Below are positions 9,163-18,004 of a stretch of 64,000 nt of DNA, in pieces. The translations under genes and the position numbers were made by a program. The DNA is from Ruania suaedae (GTDB taxonomy: Bacteria; Actinomycetota; Actinomycetes; Actinomycetales; Beutenbergiaceae). How positions within the stretch are numbered: the first letter of the stretch is position 1; each line of letters starts with the position of its first letter. The notes under the pieces were generated by a model. The model was not told the DNA's origin and did not search any database. It saw only the letters and a list, made by a program, of their open reading frames with translations. Location: contig NZ_CP088018.1 of the NCBI RefSeq assembly GCF_021049265.1, forward strand, positions 434,001-498,000. Reading direction: 5' to 3'.

Positions 9163-9201
9163 AACGCTGGTAGTGGCCCCAGGCGGGGCCCTACCAGCGT
9201 T
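9163..9201 (-). terminator. Strong hairpin terminator after tRNA-Pro
   Basis: An 11-bp arm (9163-9173 with 9191-9201) plus a 6-bp GC arm (9175-9180 with 9185-9190) around a four-base loop, with one bulged base. Read on the minus strand it is followed by CTTTGTCTGTG, a modest U-rich tail, so it ends tRNA-Pro transcription. It may also stop read-through from the permease on the plus strand. Confidence 0.8.
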
Positions 9202-9208
9202 CCACGTG

Positions 9209-9282
<74 letters not shown>

Positions 9283-9367
9283 TGTGCGCCCGGCAAGCAT
9301 AGCCGAGCGAGGGCGCCGGAGAGAAACTGGCGTTGTGTGCGCAGTCACACCGGCGGGCTGGGCTCGC

Positions 9368-10324
9368 TCAGTTCGCGGTGAGCGTCAGCACGGTCACGCT
9401 GGGCCGGCAGGCGAACCGCACCGGGGTGTACGGGCTGGTCCCGATGCCGTTGCTCACGTGGAGGGATGAGGACCCGACAGAGCCGGCGGCACCCGGCCAG
9501 CCACTCAGGCCGCTTGCCCTGCTCGTGTCGAGGTCGCAGTTCGTCACCAGGGCGCCGTAGCCGGGGATGCACAACTGGCCGCCGTGGGTGTGGCCGGCCA
9601 GGATCAGATCGCAGCCGTCGGCGTGCATGGCATCGAGGACGCGCCGATAGGGCGCGTGGGCGACGCCGAGTCGGAGGGTGGGGGAGCGGTCTGCGCCACC
9701 GGACGGGCCGTGTGGGTCGGGCATGCGGTCGCGGTCCAGGTGCGGGTCGTCCACGCCCACCAGCGCGATGCGGTGGCTGCCGAGGTCGATGCCGTCCCTG
9801 CGGTTGGTCAGGTCCCGCCATCCGGCCGCCGCGAAGGCGAGGCTGAGCTCGCGTGCCGGGAGATCCTCGGGCGAGGGCGCGTCGTCCTGGCGCCGCGGAT
9901 CGGGGAGCAGGTAACGAGCGGGGTTCTTGGGCGTGGGGGCGTAGTAGTCGTTGGACCCCAGCACGAACGCCCCGGGGCGTTCCAGCAGCGGCTCCAGCGC
10001 CCGCAGTACCGTCGGTAGTGCATCACGGTGGGCCATGTTGTCACCGGTGTTGATGACCAGGTCCGGCTCCCAGGCCGCCAGGCCGCGCAGCCAGCTGACC
10101 GTGCGCCGCTGCCGGGGCAGCAGGTGCAGATCGGAGATGTGCAGGATGCGCAGGTCCGGTGAGCCCGCGGCAAGGACGGGCGCGGTGACCTCACGCACGG
10201 TGTAGGCCTTGGCCTCGAGGAGAGACCAGGCGAGTGCACCGGCGCCCAGGGCGGTGAGGCCGCCCGCCCATCGCCCGACGGTCGACAGGCCCGGACGGGC
10301 GTGCCCGGAACTCAGCATCCGCAC
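9368..10324 (-). CDS. Membrane-anchored metallophosphoesterase
   Basis: A 318-residue calcineurin-like phosphoesterase with one N-terminal hydrophobic segment (about 20-40). All metal-binding blocks are visible: ISDLHLLP, VINTGDN, GSNDYY, VAHAP and LAGHTHGGQ. The family hydrolyses phosphate esters with two metal ions; the natural substrate is unknown. Start is GTG at 10324 or ATG at 10318. Both lie within a few bases of the stop of the PBP gene, so it is co-transcribed with it. A metallophosphoesterase directly downstream of a PASTA-type PBP is a conserved actinobacterial arrangement (Rv3683 next to ponA2 in Mycobacterium), which suggests an envelope role. Confidence 0.9.
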   Translation of the reverse strand: MRMLSSGHARPGLSTVGRWAGGLTALGAGALAWSLLEAKAYTVREVTAPVLAAGSPDLRILHISDLHLLPRQRRTVSWLRGLAAWEPDLVINTGDNMAHRDALPTVLRALEPLLERPGAFVLGSNDYYAPTPKNPARYLLPDPRRQDDAPSPEDLPARELSLAFAAAGWRDLTNRRDGIDLGSHRIALVGVDDPHLDRDRMPDPHGPSGGADRSPTLRLGVAHAPYRRVLDAMHADGCDLILAGHTHGGQLCIPGYGALVTNCDLDTSRASGLSGWPGAAGSVGSSSLHVSNGIGTSPYTPVRFACRPSVTVLTLTAN

Positions 10325-10327
10325 GGA

Positions 10328-12778
10328 CTAGTCGTCGTCGTCGTCGGAGTTGTCGTCCGATCCGCCGCCGTTGTCGTCATCGTCCTGGTCCGGCTCCGGC
10401 TCTGGCTCGGGTTGACGGCCCTCGCTGATCAGCAGCCCGACGGACGAACCGGGTCGCAACTGCGAACCGGCGCCGGGGCTGGTCCCGGCGACGTTGCCGG
10501 CGGGGACACTATCGCTGTAGATGGTCGCGCTGGTGCGCGCCCTGAAGCCCGCATCCTCCAGCGCGTCGGCTGCTGCGCCGGCATTCATGCCCACCACGTT
10601 CGGCACGGAACGCCGCTCGCCGAGGATCTCGCGGTCGTCGGCTTCCTCGAAGGTCTCGACGGGCATGCCGTTGACGGCCTGAGACATGTAGTCCTGCCAG
10701 ATGGGCGCCGCGATATTGCCGCCGTACCAGTACTGGCGCTGCACGCCGTTGATGGTCTCGTTGAACAGCGACTCGCTGCCCTCGGAGTGGCCGACCCAGA
10801 CGGCGGTGGCGAGCTGGGGGATGTAGCCCACGAACCAGGCGGCCGTGTCCTCATTCGCGGTCCCGGTCTTGCCCGCGATCGGTCGATCCGAGAGTCGCGC
10901 GTTCGCACCCGTCCCGCCCGGGCCGGCAACTTCCTGCAGGGCGTAGTTCATCGCGTTGGCGATCCGCGGTTCGAGCACCTGATCGCACTCGGCCTCGGGG
11001 ACCTCCAGCTCCTCACCATCGGCGTTCACGACGCTTTCGATCGCGACCGGCGTGCAGTACTCCCCGCCGGAGGCGTAGGTGGCGAACGCCGCGGCCATCG
11101 TCAGGGGGGCCACCTCGTTGACGCCGAGCGCCATCGACGGCCTGATCGCCATCGAGTAGTCGCCGAACGGCTCGCCGGTTTCGGGATCGATGTACGGCTC
11201 GCCCGGGTCGACGGTGGCGTGATGGAAGCCCATCCGCTGCACGGTGTCGGCGATGTCGCACTGGTTGAGCTGGCTCGACATGTTGACATAAGCAGTGTTG
11301 ACCGACTGCCGTGTCGCCTCCAGGACTGTCATCGGCCCGGTGCCGACGCCTTCGAGGTTCTGCGGCTCGTAGGGGTCGCTGGGTAACGGCAGGAATTGCG
11401 GCAGGCAGGAGTTCCAATCCGAGCGCGGGAAGGACTGGTTGCGGGAGCCGTCGACCCGTTCGCTGAGGGAATTCCCGTCGATCAGCCACTGCGTGAGCAC
11501 GAACGCCTTGAACGCCGACCCGGTCTGGAAGCCGTTCGAGCCACCGTGGGAGTTGTCGGCGTTGTAGTTGACCTGCGTCGCCCGTGGATTCTCGTCCGAG
11601 GGCGCTCCGTACGGGGTGTTCTGTGCCATGGCCAGGATCCGGCCGGTGCCGGGCTCCACGGTTGAGGTGGCGGTGGCCACGCCCGAGGAGTCGTCCACCG
11701 GGATGTTCGCCACGAGCGCGTCGTAGGCCTGCTGCTGCATGTCCGGGTCGAGGGTGGTGCGGATGGTGAGTCCGCCGCGCACCAGCAGCTGGTAGCGGTC
11801 GGCCTGCGTCTCGCCGAATTCGGGGCTGGAGAGGATCTCGGAGCGGACGTAGTCGCAGAAGTAGGTGCTGATACCGGCGTCGCAGCCGTTGGGCGTCGGC
11901 GTCGGGTCGAGCATCTCCTCGACCGGGACCGCGACTGCTTCGTCGTGCTCCTCCTGGGTGATCTCGCCCTGCCGCAGCATCAGGCCCAGCACCGTGTCGC
12001 GACGGTTCTGACCGTTCTCCGGGTTGACCACCGGGTTGTGCGCGGCCGGGCTCTGTGTCTGACCCGCCAGCAGCGCCGCCTCCCCGATCGTCAGCTCGGC
12101 GGCGCTGTGTCCGAAGAAGTAGCGCGAGGCCGCCTCCACCCCGTACTGCGACGGTCCGAACTGGGCGATATTGAGGTAGCCCTCGAGGATCTGATCCTTG
12201 CTGCGGTGCTGTTCCAGCGAGATCGCCAGCTTCGCCTCGCGCAGCTTGCGGCCCAGCGTCGCGGCGGTCGCCGCCGTGATGGCGTCGGCGTCCTCGGCGC
12301 GCCGTCCGGCCTCGATCAGCACGTTCTTCACGTACTGCTGCGTGAGGGTGGAGCCGCCCTGGGTGTCCGGGCTGACCAGGTTCTGCACCGCCGCGCGCAT
12401 CAGACCCTCGGGGTCGACGCCGCTGTGCTCGTAGAACCGGCGGTCCTCCACCGCGATCACGGCTGTCTGCATGTTCTCCGAGATCTGGTCCAGCGGCCGC
12501 ACGATCCGGTTCTCCAGGTAGAACCGGGCCAGCACCGAGCCGTCGCTGGCCTGGATGACCGTCTGCTCGGAGAGCTCCTCGCTGCCGAGCTCGGTGGGCA
12601 GTTCGTCGAACATCTGGGAGGCCGCATCCGTCGTCGCGCCCACGGTCGCCACCGCGGGCATGATGAAGCCGGCCGAGAGCACGCCACCGACGCCGGCCAC
12701 CATGAGGAAGGCCAGGAACATCGAGACCAGCTGCGCCACGTTGACGGTGCGGGAGGTCGACCCGGAGGGAGAAGCCAT
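10328..12778 (-). CDS. ponA2: Bifunctional class A penicillin-binding protein with PASTA domain
   Basis: An 816-residue peptidoglycan synthase. A TM anchor (about 14-36) is followed by a GT51 glycosyltransferase domain with catalytic Glu111 in EDRRFYEH and the GGSTLTQQ motif. The transpeptidase domain has Ser421 (SAFK), SVN at 492-494 and KTG at 637-639. A single PASTA domain lies around 725-790 and a very acidic Asp-rich tail ends the protein. It polymerises and cross-links peptidoglycan at the outer membrane face. Domain order and the neighbours (WhiB4-like regulator upstream, metallophosphoesterase downstream) match PonA2 rather than PonA1. The start ATG at 12778 is the only sensible one before the anchor. 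Confidence 0.93.
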   Translation of the reverse strand: MASPSGSTSRTVNVAQLVSMFLAFLMVAGVGGVLSAGFIMPAVATVGATTDAASQMFDELPTELGSEELSEQTVIQASDGSVLARFYLENRIVRPLDQISENMQTAVIAVEDRRFYEHSGVDPEGLMRAAVQNLVSPDTQGGSTLTQQYVKNVLIEAGRRAEDADAITAATAATLGRKLREAKLAISLEQHRSKDQILEGYLNIAQFGPSQYGVEAASRYFFGHSAAELTIGEAALLAGQTQSPAAHNPVVNPENGQNRRDTVLGLMLRQGEITQEEHDEAVAVPVEEMLDPTPTPNGCDAGISTYFCDYVRSEILSSPEFGETQADRYQLLVRGGLTIRTTLDPDMQQQAYDALVANIPVDDSSGVATATSTVEPGTGRILAMAQNTPYGAPSDENPRATQVNYNADNSHGGSNGFQTGSAFKAFVLTQWLIDGNSLSERVDGSRNQSFPRSDWNSCLPQFLPLPSDPYEPQNLEGVGTGPMTVLEATRQSVNTAYVNMSSQLNQCDIADTVQRMGFHHATVDPGEPYIDPETGEPFGDYSMAIRPSMALGVNEVAPLTMAAAFATYASGGEYCTPVAIESVVNADGEELEVPEAECDQVLEPRIANAMNYALQEVAGPGGTGANARLSDRPIAGKTGTANEDTAAWFVGYIPQLATAVWVGHSEGSESLFNETINGVQRQYWYGGNIAAPIWQDYMSQAVNGMPVETFEEADDREILGERRSVPNVVGMNAGAAADALEDAGFRARTSATIYSDSVPAGNVAGTSPGAGSQLRPGSSVGLLISEGRQPEPEPEPDQDDDDNGGGSDDNSDDDDD

Positions 12779-12895
12779 GGCCCAAGGGTACGATGCCGGG
12801 CTGACAGCGCCTACAGTCCACCCCCTGGAGTGGCCGGTCTCACGTGGCGTCGCCAGCGTTTCCCCGAGTGAGACACCCGAGCGGAGGGCTTCCGT

Positions 12896-12917
12896 CTATA
12901 CCACATTCGGGTGTATA
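12896..12917. promoter_or_regulatory. Imperfect palindrome in the pbp/whiB divergent region
   Basis: TATAC (12897-12901) and GTATA (12911-12915 or so) form the ends of an imperfect inverted repeat, in an AT-richer patch of an otherwise GC-rich 258-base divergent gap. It could hold a promoter (TATAAC) or an operator. Weak, positional evidence only. The rest of the gap shows nothing definite. Confidence 0.3.
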
Positions 12918-13036
12918 ACTCACAGCAGTGGCTCCGTGCCACGAGCGATGACATCAGGTAGATCTCGGGGGAGATCTCCGCGGCCCGCCCGAGGCCGTCG
13001 GTGATGGATCCGCCACTCACAGTGGAGAGGTGGGCA

Positions 13037-13378
13037 ATGAGTACCAACGTCGACGAAGACTGGACACTCCGGGCAGCGTGCGCGACCCGCTCACCGGATG
13101 AGCTGTTCGTCCAGGGCGCCGCGCAACGACAGGCGCGTGAGATCTGCTTCCGCTGTCCGGTGCGGCTGGAGTGCCTCGTGGACGCGCTGGACAACCGGAT
13201 CCAGTTCGGGGTCTGGGGTGGCATGACTGAGCGCGAGCGCCGTGCGCTGCTGCGCAACGAACCGGACGTGCAGTCCTGGTGGGCGACCCTGGGTGAGCTC
13301 GACGCCGCCGAACTCGACGAGTTCGTCGGCGTCCGCCGCATCCGCCGCAGCTCACGAGCGGTGGGTGCACGCCCCTGA
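13037..13378 (+). CDS. WhiB-family iron-sulfur regulator, WhiB4/WblA type
   Basis: A 113-residue WhiB-like protein. The four cluster-binding cysteines are Cys15, Cys37, Cys40 and Cys46, followed by the GVWGG turn and a basic C-terminal tail for DNA binding. The block PDELFVQGAAQRQAREIC and the GMTERERRALL segment closely resemble mycobacterial WhiB4 and streptomycete WblA as I remember them. Those proteins bind a 4Fe-4S cluster and regulate redox responses and development. The position, divergent from a PonA2-type PBP, is the same as for whiB4. I chose the ATG at 13037 because GGAGAGG precedes it; an ATG at 13001 is also in frame. Confidence 0.92.
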   Translation: MSTNVDEDWTLRAACATRSPDELFVQGAAQRQAREICFRCPVRLECLVDALDNRIQFGVWGGMTERERRALLRNEPDVQSWWATLGELDAAELDEFVGVRRIRRSSRAVGARP

Positions 13379-13428
13379 GCGAGTCCAGCCGGCGGCGCGA
13401 GGGAGGTCCGGATGCGTAGGATCGCCCC

Positions 13429-13581
13429 ATGACACGCTGGGAGTACGCGACCGTTCCATTGATCATCCACGCCACCAAGCAGATCCTCGACCAGTGGGGC
13501 GAGGACGGCTGGGAGCTCGTCCAGGTCATCCAGGGCCCGGACAGCGGCCTGGTGGCCTACCTCAAGCGCGAGAAGCAGTGA
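13429..13581 (+). CDS. Small DUF4177-like protein
   Basis: A 50-residue protein reading MTRWEYATVPLIIHATKQ and continuing with a WGEDGWELVQV segment, typical of the DUF4177 small proteins found just upstream of RidA next to crp in actinobacteria. Function unknown. Its stop overlaps the GTG start of the RidA gene by four bases (GTGA), so the two are translationally coupled. Confidence 0.82.
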   Translation: MTRWEYATVPLIIHATKQILDQWGEDGWELVQVIQGPDSGLVAYLKREKQ

Positions 13582-14048
13582 CGCCCTCGCAACGCCTCGC
13601 CGCGCTCGGCATCGAGCTGCCCGACGTCGTCCCGCCGGTGGCCTCCTACACCCCGGCGGTCCGCCAGGGGCAGGTCGTCTACACCGCCGGCCAGCTGCCG
13701 CTGGTGGAGGGCGAGCTACTGCACACCGGCAAGGTCGGCGAGGGTGAGGGCCTGGTCAGCGAGGCCGACGCGAAGGCCGCCGCGCGGGCGGCGGCCCTGA
13801 ACGCCGTCGCCGCCGCTGCCTCCGTGGCCGGCGGCATCGACCACATCTCCGGAGTGGTCAAGGTCGTCGGCTTCGTGGCCTCCGAGGCGACCTTCACCGG
13901 CCAGCCGCGCGTCATCAACGGCGCCTCGGACCTGCTGCAGGAGATCTTTGGCGACGCGGGCGTGCACGCACGCTCCGCCGTCGGGGTCGCCGTGCTCCCG
14001 ATGGACGCCCCGGTCGAGGTGGAACTGATCGTGGAGGTGGGTGCCTGA
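13578..14048 (+). CDS. RidA-family enamine/imine deaminase-like protein
   Basis: A 156-residue RidA/YjgF/TdcF family protein. The family forms trimers; members of the RidA subgroup hydrolyse reactive enamines such as 2-aminoacrylate. Visible features are VVYTAGQLPLVEGEL near residues 32-46 and the VVKVVGFVAS and MDAPVEVELIVEV segments. It is longer than the typical 130 residues because of an N-terminal extension, like the actinobacterial crp-linked group. The start is GTG at 13578, overlapping the upstream stop. Whether it has deaminase activity is not certain: I do not see the usual C-terminal catalytic arginine context clearly. Confidence 0.85.
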   Translation: MTPSQRLAALGIELPDVVPPVASYTPAVRQGQVVYTAGQLPLVEGELLHTGKVGEGEGLVSEADAKAAARAAALNAVAAAASVAGGIDHISGVVKVVGFVASEATFTGQPRVINGASDLLQEIFGDAGVHARSAVGVAVLPMDAPVEVELIVEVGA

Positions 14049-14057
14049 GGCTGAGCC

Positions 14058-14735
14058 TCAGCGTGCCCGGTGGGTGAGCCGGTCCAGGTCGACGAGGATC
14101 ACGGTGCGGCCCTGCAGCTGGATCCAGCCACGGTTGGAGAACTCCGCCAGTGCCTTGTTCACCGTCTCGCGGGTGGCGCCCACCAGCTGGGCGAGCTCCT
14201 CCTGGGTGAGGTCGTGGGTGACGCGCAGACCGCCGTCGATCCGTTCGCCGAAGCGGCGGCCCAGGTCCAGCAGCGCCTTGGACACCCGGCCCGGCACGTC
14301 GGAGAAGATGAGGTCGGAGACTTTGTCGTTGGTCTGGCGCAGCCGCAGCGCGAGCGAGCGCAGCAGGTGCTGGGAGACCTCGGGACGCTGATCCAGGATC
14401 TGCAGCAGCCCCTGGTGGCTCAGCTCGACCAGCTCGGTGGTGGCTAGGGCGGTCGCGGTGGCGGTGCGCTTGCCGGGGTCGTACAGCGAGACCTCACCGA
14501 GGATCTCCCCGGGGCCGAGGATGGCGAGCAGGTGCTCGCGCCCGTCGGGAGCCATGTGCCCGAGCTTGACCTTCCCCGAGCCGAGGACGAACAGCCGGTC
14601 GCCGGCGGACCCCTCATGGAAGATCTCCTCGCCGCGGCGGAACGTGAGCTCGGCGGTGCGCTCGCGGACCGCGCGGTAGCTCTCGTCGCTCAGTTCGGCG
14701 AAGAGTGGGGCGGATCGGACCACGGCCTCGTCCAT
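14058..14735 (-). CDS. crp: Crp/Fnr-family transcriptional regulator (Crp)
   Basis: A 225-residue Crp-type regulator. The N-terminal cyclic-nucleotide-binding domain contains the phosphate-binding cassette GEILGEVSLYDPGKRTATATA around residues 75-95, with Glu and Arg for cAMP present. A long dimer helix follows. The C-terminal winged helix (about 170-200) has the recognition helix in GATRETVNKALAEF. Length and motifs match the actinobacterial global regulator Crp/GlxR. It probably binds cAMP and controls carbon metabolism, perhaps including acs and prp genes nearby; that regulation is inference. It converges on the RidA gene with a 9-base gap. Confidence 0.93.
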   Translation of the reverse strand: MDEAVVRSAPLFAELSDESYRAVRERTAELTFRRGEEIFHEGSAGDRLFVLGSGKVKLGHMAPDGREHLLAILGPGEILGEVSLYDPGKRTATATALATTELVELSHQGLLQILDQRPEVSQHLLRSLALRLRQTNDKVSDLIFSDVPGRVSKALLDLGRRFGERIDGGLRVTHDLTQEELAQLVGATRETVNKALAEFSNRGWIQLQGRTVILVDLDRLTHRAR

Positions 14736-14844
14736 CAGAAGATTCCCTTCGTCTCGCTGTGAGGTCAGCCACAGTCTGCCACTGTCGTGGTCGCTGGTGC
14801 GCCACCGACCCAGCCTACGGCGGGATCGTTATCGGGTCGCGTCC

Positions 14845-15753
14845 TCACTTCAGCCGGTGCAGCCACTCGATCAGCAGCTCACCGACCTGCTCCGGTGCCT
14901 CCTCCGGCAGCCAGTGCCCGGCCCCGGTCACGCTCACCCGGGAGTATGCGCCGCGGACGTAGTCGCCGTCCCGCCGGAAGGACGACTCCGAGAACACCGG
15001 GTCGGCGGTGCCGCTCAGGGAGAGCACCGGCACGTCGATCGATGTGTTCACGGCCGAGCGGTAGCGCTGCCCGTCCATCCTCGGGGTCGAGCGCAGCGAC
15101 CAGCGCAACTGCTCCATCGCGCTGTGCGCCACGAACGGCAGCCGCATCGCCTGGGTGTACAGGTCCACGCCGTCGGGCTCCCAGCCGGGGGCGCCCCAAG
15201 CGCGCAGGAGGCGGGCGACGCCGTCGGCGTGGGTGAAGGAGCGCTCGGGGAACCAGGGCACCTGGAACTTCGCCAGCGACTTCAGCGTGGACGCCGGCGC
15301 CACCCGTGCCATCGGGGTGTGCAGGGGTACGGGATGCGGGGCTGCGAGCACCCCGACGGCGCGGGTCACGTCCGGCGCGAGTGCCGGCATCGACCAGGCC
15401 ACCTGCCCGCCCAGGCCGTGCCCGATCACGACGGCGGAGCTCGCCCCGAGCGAGCCGATCACCCCGCGTACGTCCGCCACCATCGAGGGGGTGTCGTGCC
15501 GCGAGGGCGGCTTGTCGGAGCCGCCGTAGCCTCGCAGGTCCATCGCCGCCACCCGGTAGCCGGCTTCGGCGAGCGCCGGGATCTGCGAGCGCCATGCCCA
15601 CCACAGCTGCGGGAACGCGTGCAGCAACACCACCAGCGGCGCCCGGCCGTCGTCGGCGCCGGCCTGGGCCACGTGGAAGCGGCCGCCGTTCGCGGCCACC
15701 ATCCGGTGGGTCCAGGGGCCGGGCTGCTGCACGAGGGCCGGGTCGGGTGTCAC
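14845..15753 (-). CDS. Alpha/beta hydrolase fold protein, EphE-like, lacking the nucleophile
   Basis: A 302-residue alpha/beta hydrolase of the epoxide-hydrolase/haloalkane-dehalogenase type. The oxyanion-region motif LLHAFPQLWWAWR, the cap domain, the acid residue in SGTADPV and the His in GAGHWLPEE are all present. The nucleophile elbow reads GHGLGG, so residue 113, normally Asp or Ser, is Gly. The position between crp and acs matches ephE (Rv3670) in Mycobacterium. It may be catalytically inactive or use another mechanism. The start is uncertain: I use GTG at 15753, and a TTG at 15783 is also in frame. Confidence 0.82.
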   Translation of the reverse strand: MTPDPALVQQPGPWTHRMVAANGGRFHVAQAGADDGRAPLVVLLHAFPQLWWAWRSQIPALAEAGYRVAAMDLRGYGGSDKPPSRHDTPSMVADVRGVIGSLGASSAVVIGHGLGGQVAWSMPALAPDVTRAVGVLAAPHPVPLHTPMARVAPASTLKSLAKFQVPWFPERSFTHADGVARLLRAWGAPGWEPDGVDLYTQAMRLPFVAHSAMEQLRWSLRSTPRMDGQRYRSAVNTSIDVPVLSLSGTADPVFSESSFRRDGDYVRGAYSRVSVTGAGHWLPEEAPEQVGELLIEWLHRLK

Positions 15754-15776
15754 GAGAGGCGAGGCTACCCGCCTCC

Positions 15777-15836
15777 GACACAAGTTCCAGGCACCGACCG
15801 GGGGTGCACCACGGGTCGATGCCTGGAACCTGTGTC
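15777..15836 (-). terminator. Long inverted repeat between acs and the hydrolase
   Basis: Arms 15777-15793 and 15820-15836 (17 bp, one mismatch), with an inner CGACC/GGTCG helix (about 15795-15799 with 15814-15818), form an extended hairpin 20 bases after the acs stop. No U tract follows on either strand. Probably a terminator for acs. Confidence 0.65.
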
Positions 15837-15855
15837 CGGGAGGTCTGGCGCGGGA

Positions 15856-17844
15856 TCAGTCCTGGGCGGACGAACCCTGCATGCCCCCGCTGATCTGGTC
15901 CATCACCGAGCTGTCCGCCAGCGTGGTCACGTCCCCCACCTCGCGGTGCTCGGCCACGTCGCGCAGCAGCCGGCGCATGATCTTGCCGGAGCGGGTCTTC
16001 GGCAGCTCGGCCACCACCAGGATCGAGCGCGGCTTGGCGATCGGGCCGATCTCGGAGGCCACGTGGGCCCGCAGCGCAGCCACCACGTCCGCTCCCTCGC
16101 CGGCCTCGTCGGTCTTCTCCTTGGCGTCCCCGCGCAGGATGACGAACGCGACCACGGCCTGGCCGGTGGTGTCGTCACTGGCGCCGACCACCGCCGCCTC
16201 GGCGACCCACTCGTGGGAGACCAGGGCCGACTCGATCTCGGTGGTCGAGAGCCGGTGGCCGGAGATGTTCATGACGTCATCGACCCGGCCGAGCAGCCAG
16301 ATGTCGCCGTCGGCGTCGTACTTGGCGCCGTCGCCGGCGAAGTAGGTGCCGGGGAAGCGGGACCAGTAGGTCTCGGAGAACCGCTTCTCATCACCCCAGA
16401 TGCCGCGCAGCATGGACGGCCAGGGCTCGTCGAGCACCAGGTACCCGCCGCCCCCGGGGCCGACCGCCTCCCCGGCGTCGTCCCAGATGCCCACCGAGAT
16501 CCCCGGCAGCGGCACCTGCGCGGACCCGGGCTTGGCGGCGGTGACCCCCGGCAGCGGGGAGATCATGATCGCGCCGGTCTCGGTCTGCCACCAGGTGTCC
16601 ACGATCGGGGCCTTGTCCCCGCCGATCACGCGGCGGTACCACATCCACGCCTCGGGGTTGATGGGCTCGCCGACGCTGCCCAGCACCCGGAGCGTCGACA
16701 GGTCGAACTTGCCCGGGACCTCCTCGCCCCACTTCATGCAGGTGCGGATCGCCGTCGGGGCGGTGTAGAGCAGGGTGACGCCGTACTTCTCGACGATCTC
16801 CCACCAGCGGCCCTGGTGCGGGGTGTCCGGGGTGCCCTCGTAGAGCACCTGGGTGGCGCCGTTGATGAGCGGGCCGTAGGTGACGTAGGAGTGGCCGGTG
16901 ACCCAGCCGACGTCGGCGGTGCACCAGTAGACGTCGGTCTCGGGCTTGAGGTCGAAGACGTTCCAGTGCGTGTAGGCGGTCTGGGTGAGGTAGCCGCCGG
17001 TGGTGTGCAGGATGCCCTTGGGCTTTCCGGTGGTGCCGGAGGTGTAGAGGATGAACAGCGGGTGCTCGGCCTCGACGGCGACCGGCGTGTGCTCCTCGGA
17101 GGCCTCGGCCAGCGCGTCGTGCCACCACACGTCGCGCCCCTGCGTCCAGGCCACGTCCTGCTCGGTGCGCCGCACCACGAGCACGTGCTTGACGCTGGTC
17201 TCGCCCTTGGCGAGCGCGTCGTCGACGGCGGGCTTGAGGGTGCTCGGCTTGCCCCGGCGGTAGCCACCGTCCGCGGTGATCACCGCGGTGGCATCGGCGT
17301 CGATGATGCGCGAGTACAGCGCCTCGGCGGAGAAACCGCCGAAGACGACCGAGTGCGCGGCGCCGATCCGGGCGCAGGCCAGCATCGCGATGACGGCCTC
17401 GGGGATCATCGGCAGGTAGATGGCCACCCTGTCACCCGTACGAACCCCCAGCGACTCCAGCGCGTTCGCGGCCTTGGACACCTCGCGCTTGAGGTCGGCG
17501 TAGGTGAGGGTGCGGGTGTCACCGGGCTCGCCCTCGAACAGGATGGCGGCCCGGTCCCCGTGACCGGCCTCGACGTGGCGGTCCACGGCGTTGTAGGCGG
17601 CGTTGAGGCGGCCGTCGGCGAACCAACGGGCCGTGGGGGCACCGGAGAAGTCGAGCACCTCGGTGAACGGGGTATCCCAGGTGAGGTGGTGGCGGGCCTG
17701 CTCGGCCCAGAACTCGAGCCGGTCGGCCTCGGCCTGGGCGTACAGGTCGCCCGTGGCGTTGGCGGCAGCGGCGAACTCCTCCGACGGCGCGAAGGCGCGC
17801 GTCTCGGTGAGGAGGTTCTCCAGGGCGGGATTGTGGTCGGTCAC
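15856..17844 (-). CDS. acs: Acetate--CoA ligase (AMP-forming)
   Basis: A 662-residue acyl-adenylate-forming enzyme. It activates acetate to acetyl-CoA via acetyl-AMP. Visible are the P-loop-like [11 protein letters not shown] motif, the acetate-pocket and CoA segments [20 protein letters not shown] and WWQTETG, and the catalytic Lys621 in [10 protein letters not shown], the site that is acetylated to switch the enzyme off. Length matches Acs. The start is GTG at 17844 with GGAGGA five bases upstream; an earlier in-frame TTG at 17859 lacks a ribosome site. The propionyl-CoA synthetase PrpE is related, but the length and tryptophan-containing pocket fit acetate. Confidence 0.95.
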   Translation of the reverse strand: MTDHNPALENLLTETRAFAPSEEFAAAANATGDLYAQAEADRLEFWAEQARHHLTWDTPFTEVLDFSGAPTARWFADGRLNAAYNAVDRHVEAGHGDRAAILFEGEPGDTRTLTYADLKREVSKAANALESLGVRTGDRVAIYLPMIPEAVIAMLACARIGAAHSVVFGGFSAEALYSRIIDADATAVITADGGYRRGKPSTLKPAVDDALAKGETSVKHVLVVRRTEQDVAWTQGRDVWWHDALAEASEEHTPVAVEAEHPLFILYTSGTTGKPKGILHTTGGYLTQTAYTHWNVFDLKPETDVYWCTADVGWVTGHSYVTYGPLINGATQVLYEGTPDTPHQGRWWEIVEKYGVTLLYTAPTAIRTCMKWGEEVPGKFDLSTLRVLGSVGEPINPEAWMWYRRVIGGDKAPIVDTWWQTETGAIMISPLPGVTAAKPGSAQVPLPGISVGIWDDAGEAVGPGGGGYLVLDEPWPSMLRGIWGDEKRFSETYWSRFPGTYFAGDGAKYDADGDIWLLGRVDDVMNISGHRLSTTEIESALVSHEWVAEAAVVGASDDTTGQAVVAFVILRGDAKEKTDEAGEGADVVAALRAHVASEIGPIAKPRSILVVAELPKTRSGKIMRRLLRDVAEHREVGDVTTLADSSVMDQISGGMQGSSAQD

Positions 17845-17950
17845 GATTCCTCCGGGCAACGGCGGTGGTGCATGGCTACGCGGGCCAGCCTATGCCCAAC
17901 CGGCCCTGCCGTTGCAGGGGACCGGGCCCTACGCACAGCCCCCGACGACG

Positions 17951-17988
17951 GACGGCGGCCGGCCCGCAGGTGCAGGCCGGCCGCCGTC
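17951..17988 (-). terminator. Perfect 14-bp hairpin terminator
   Basis: GACGGCGGCCGGCC (17951-17964) pairs exactly with 17975-17988 around a 10-base loop, 17 bases after the stop of the upstream minus-strand gene. No U tract, as is common in actinobacteria. Confidence 0.7.
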
Positions 17989-18004
17989 GGCAGCGGTGGG
18001 TGGG

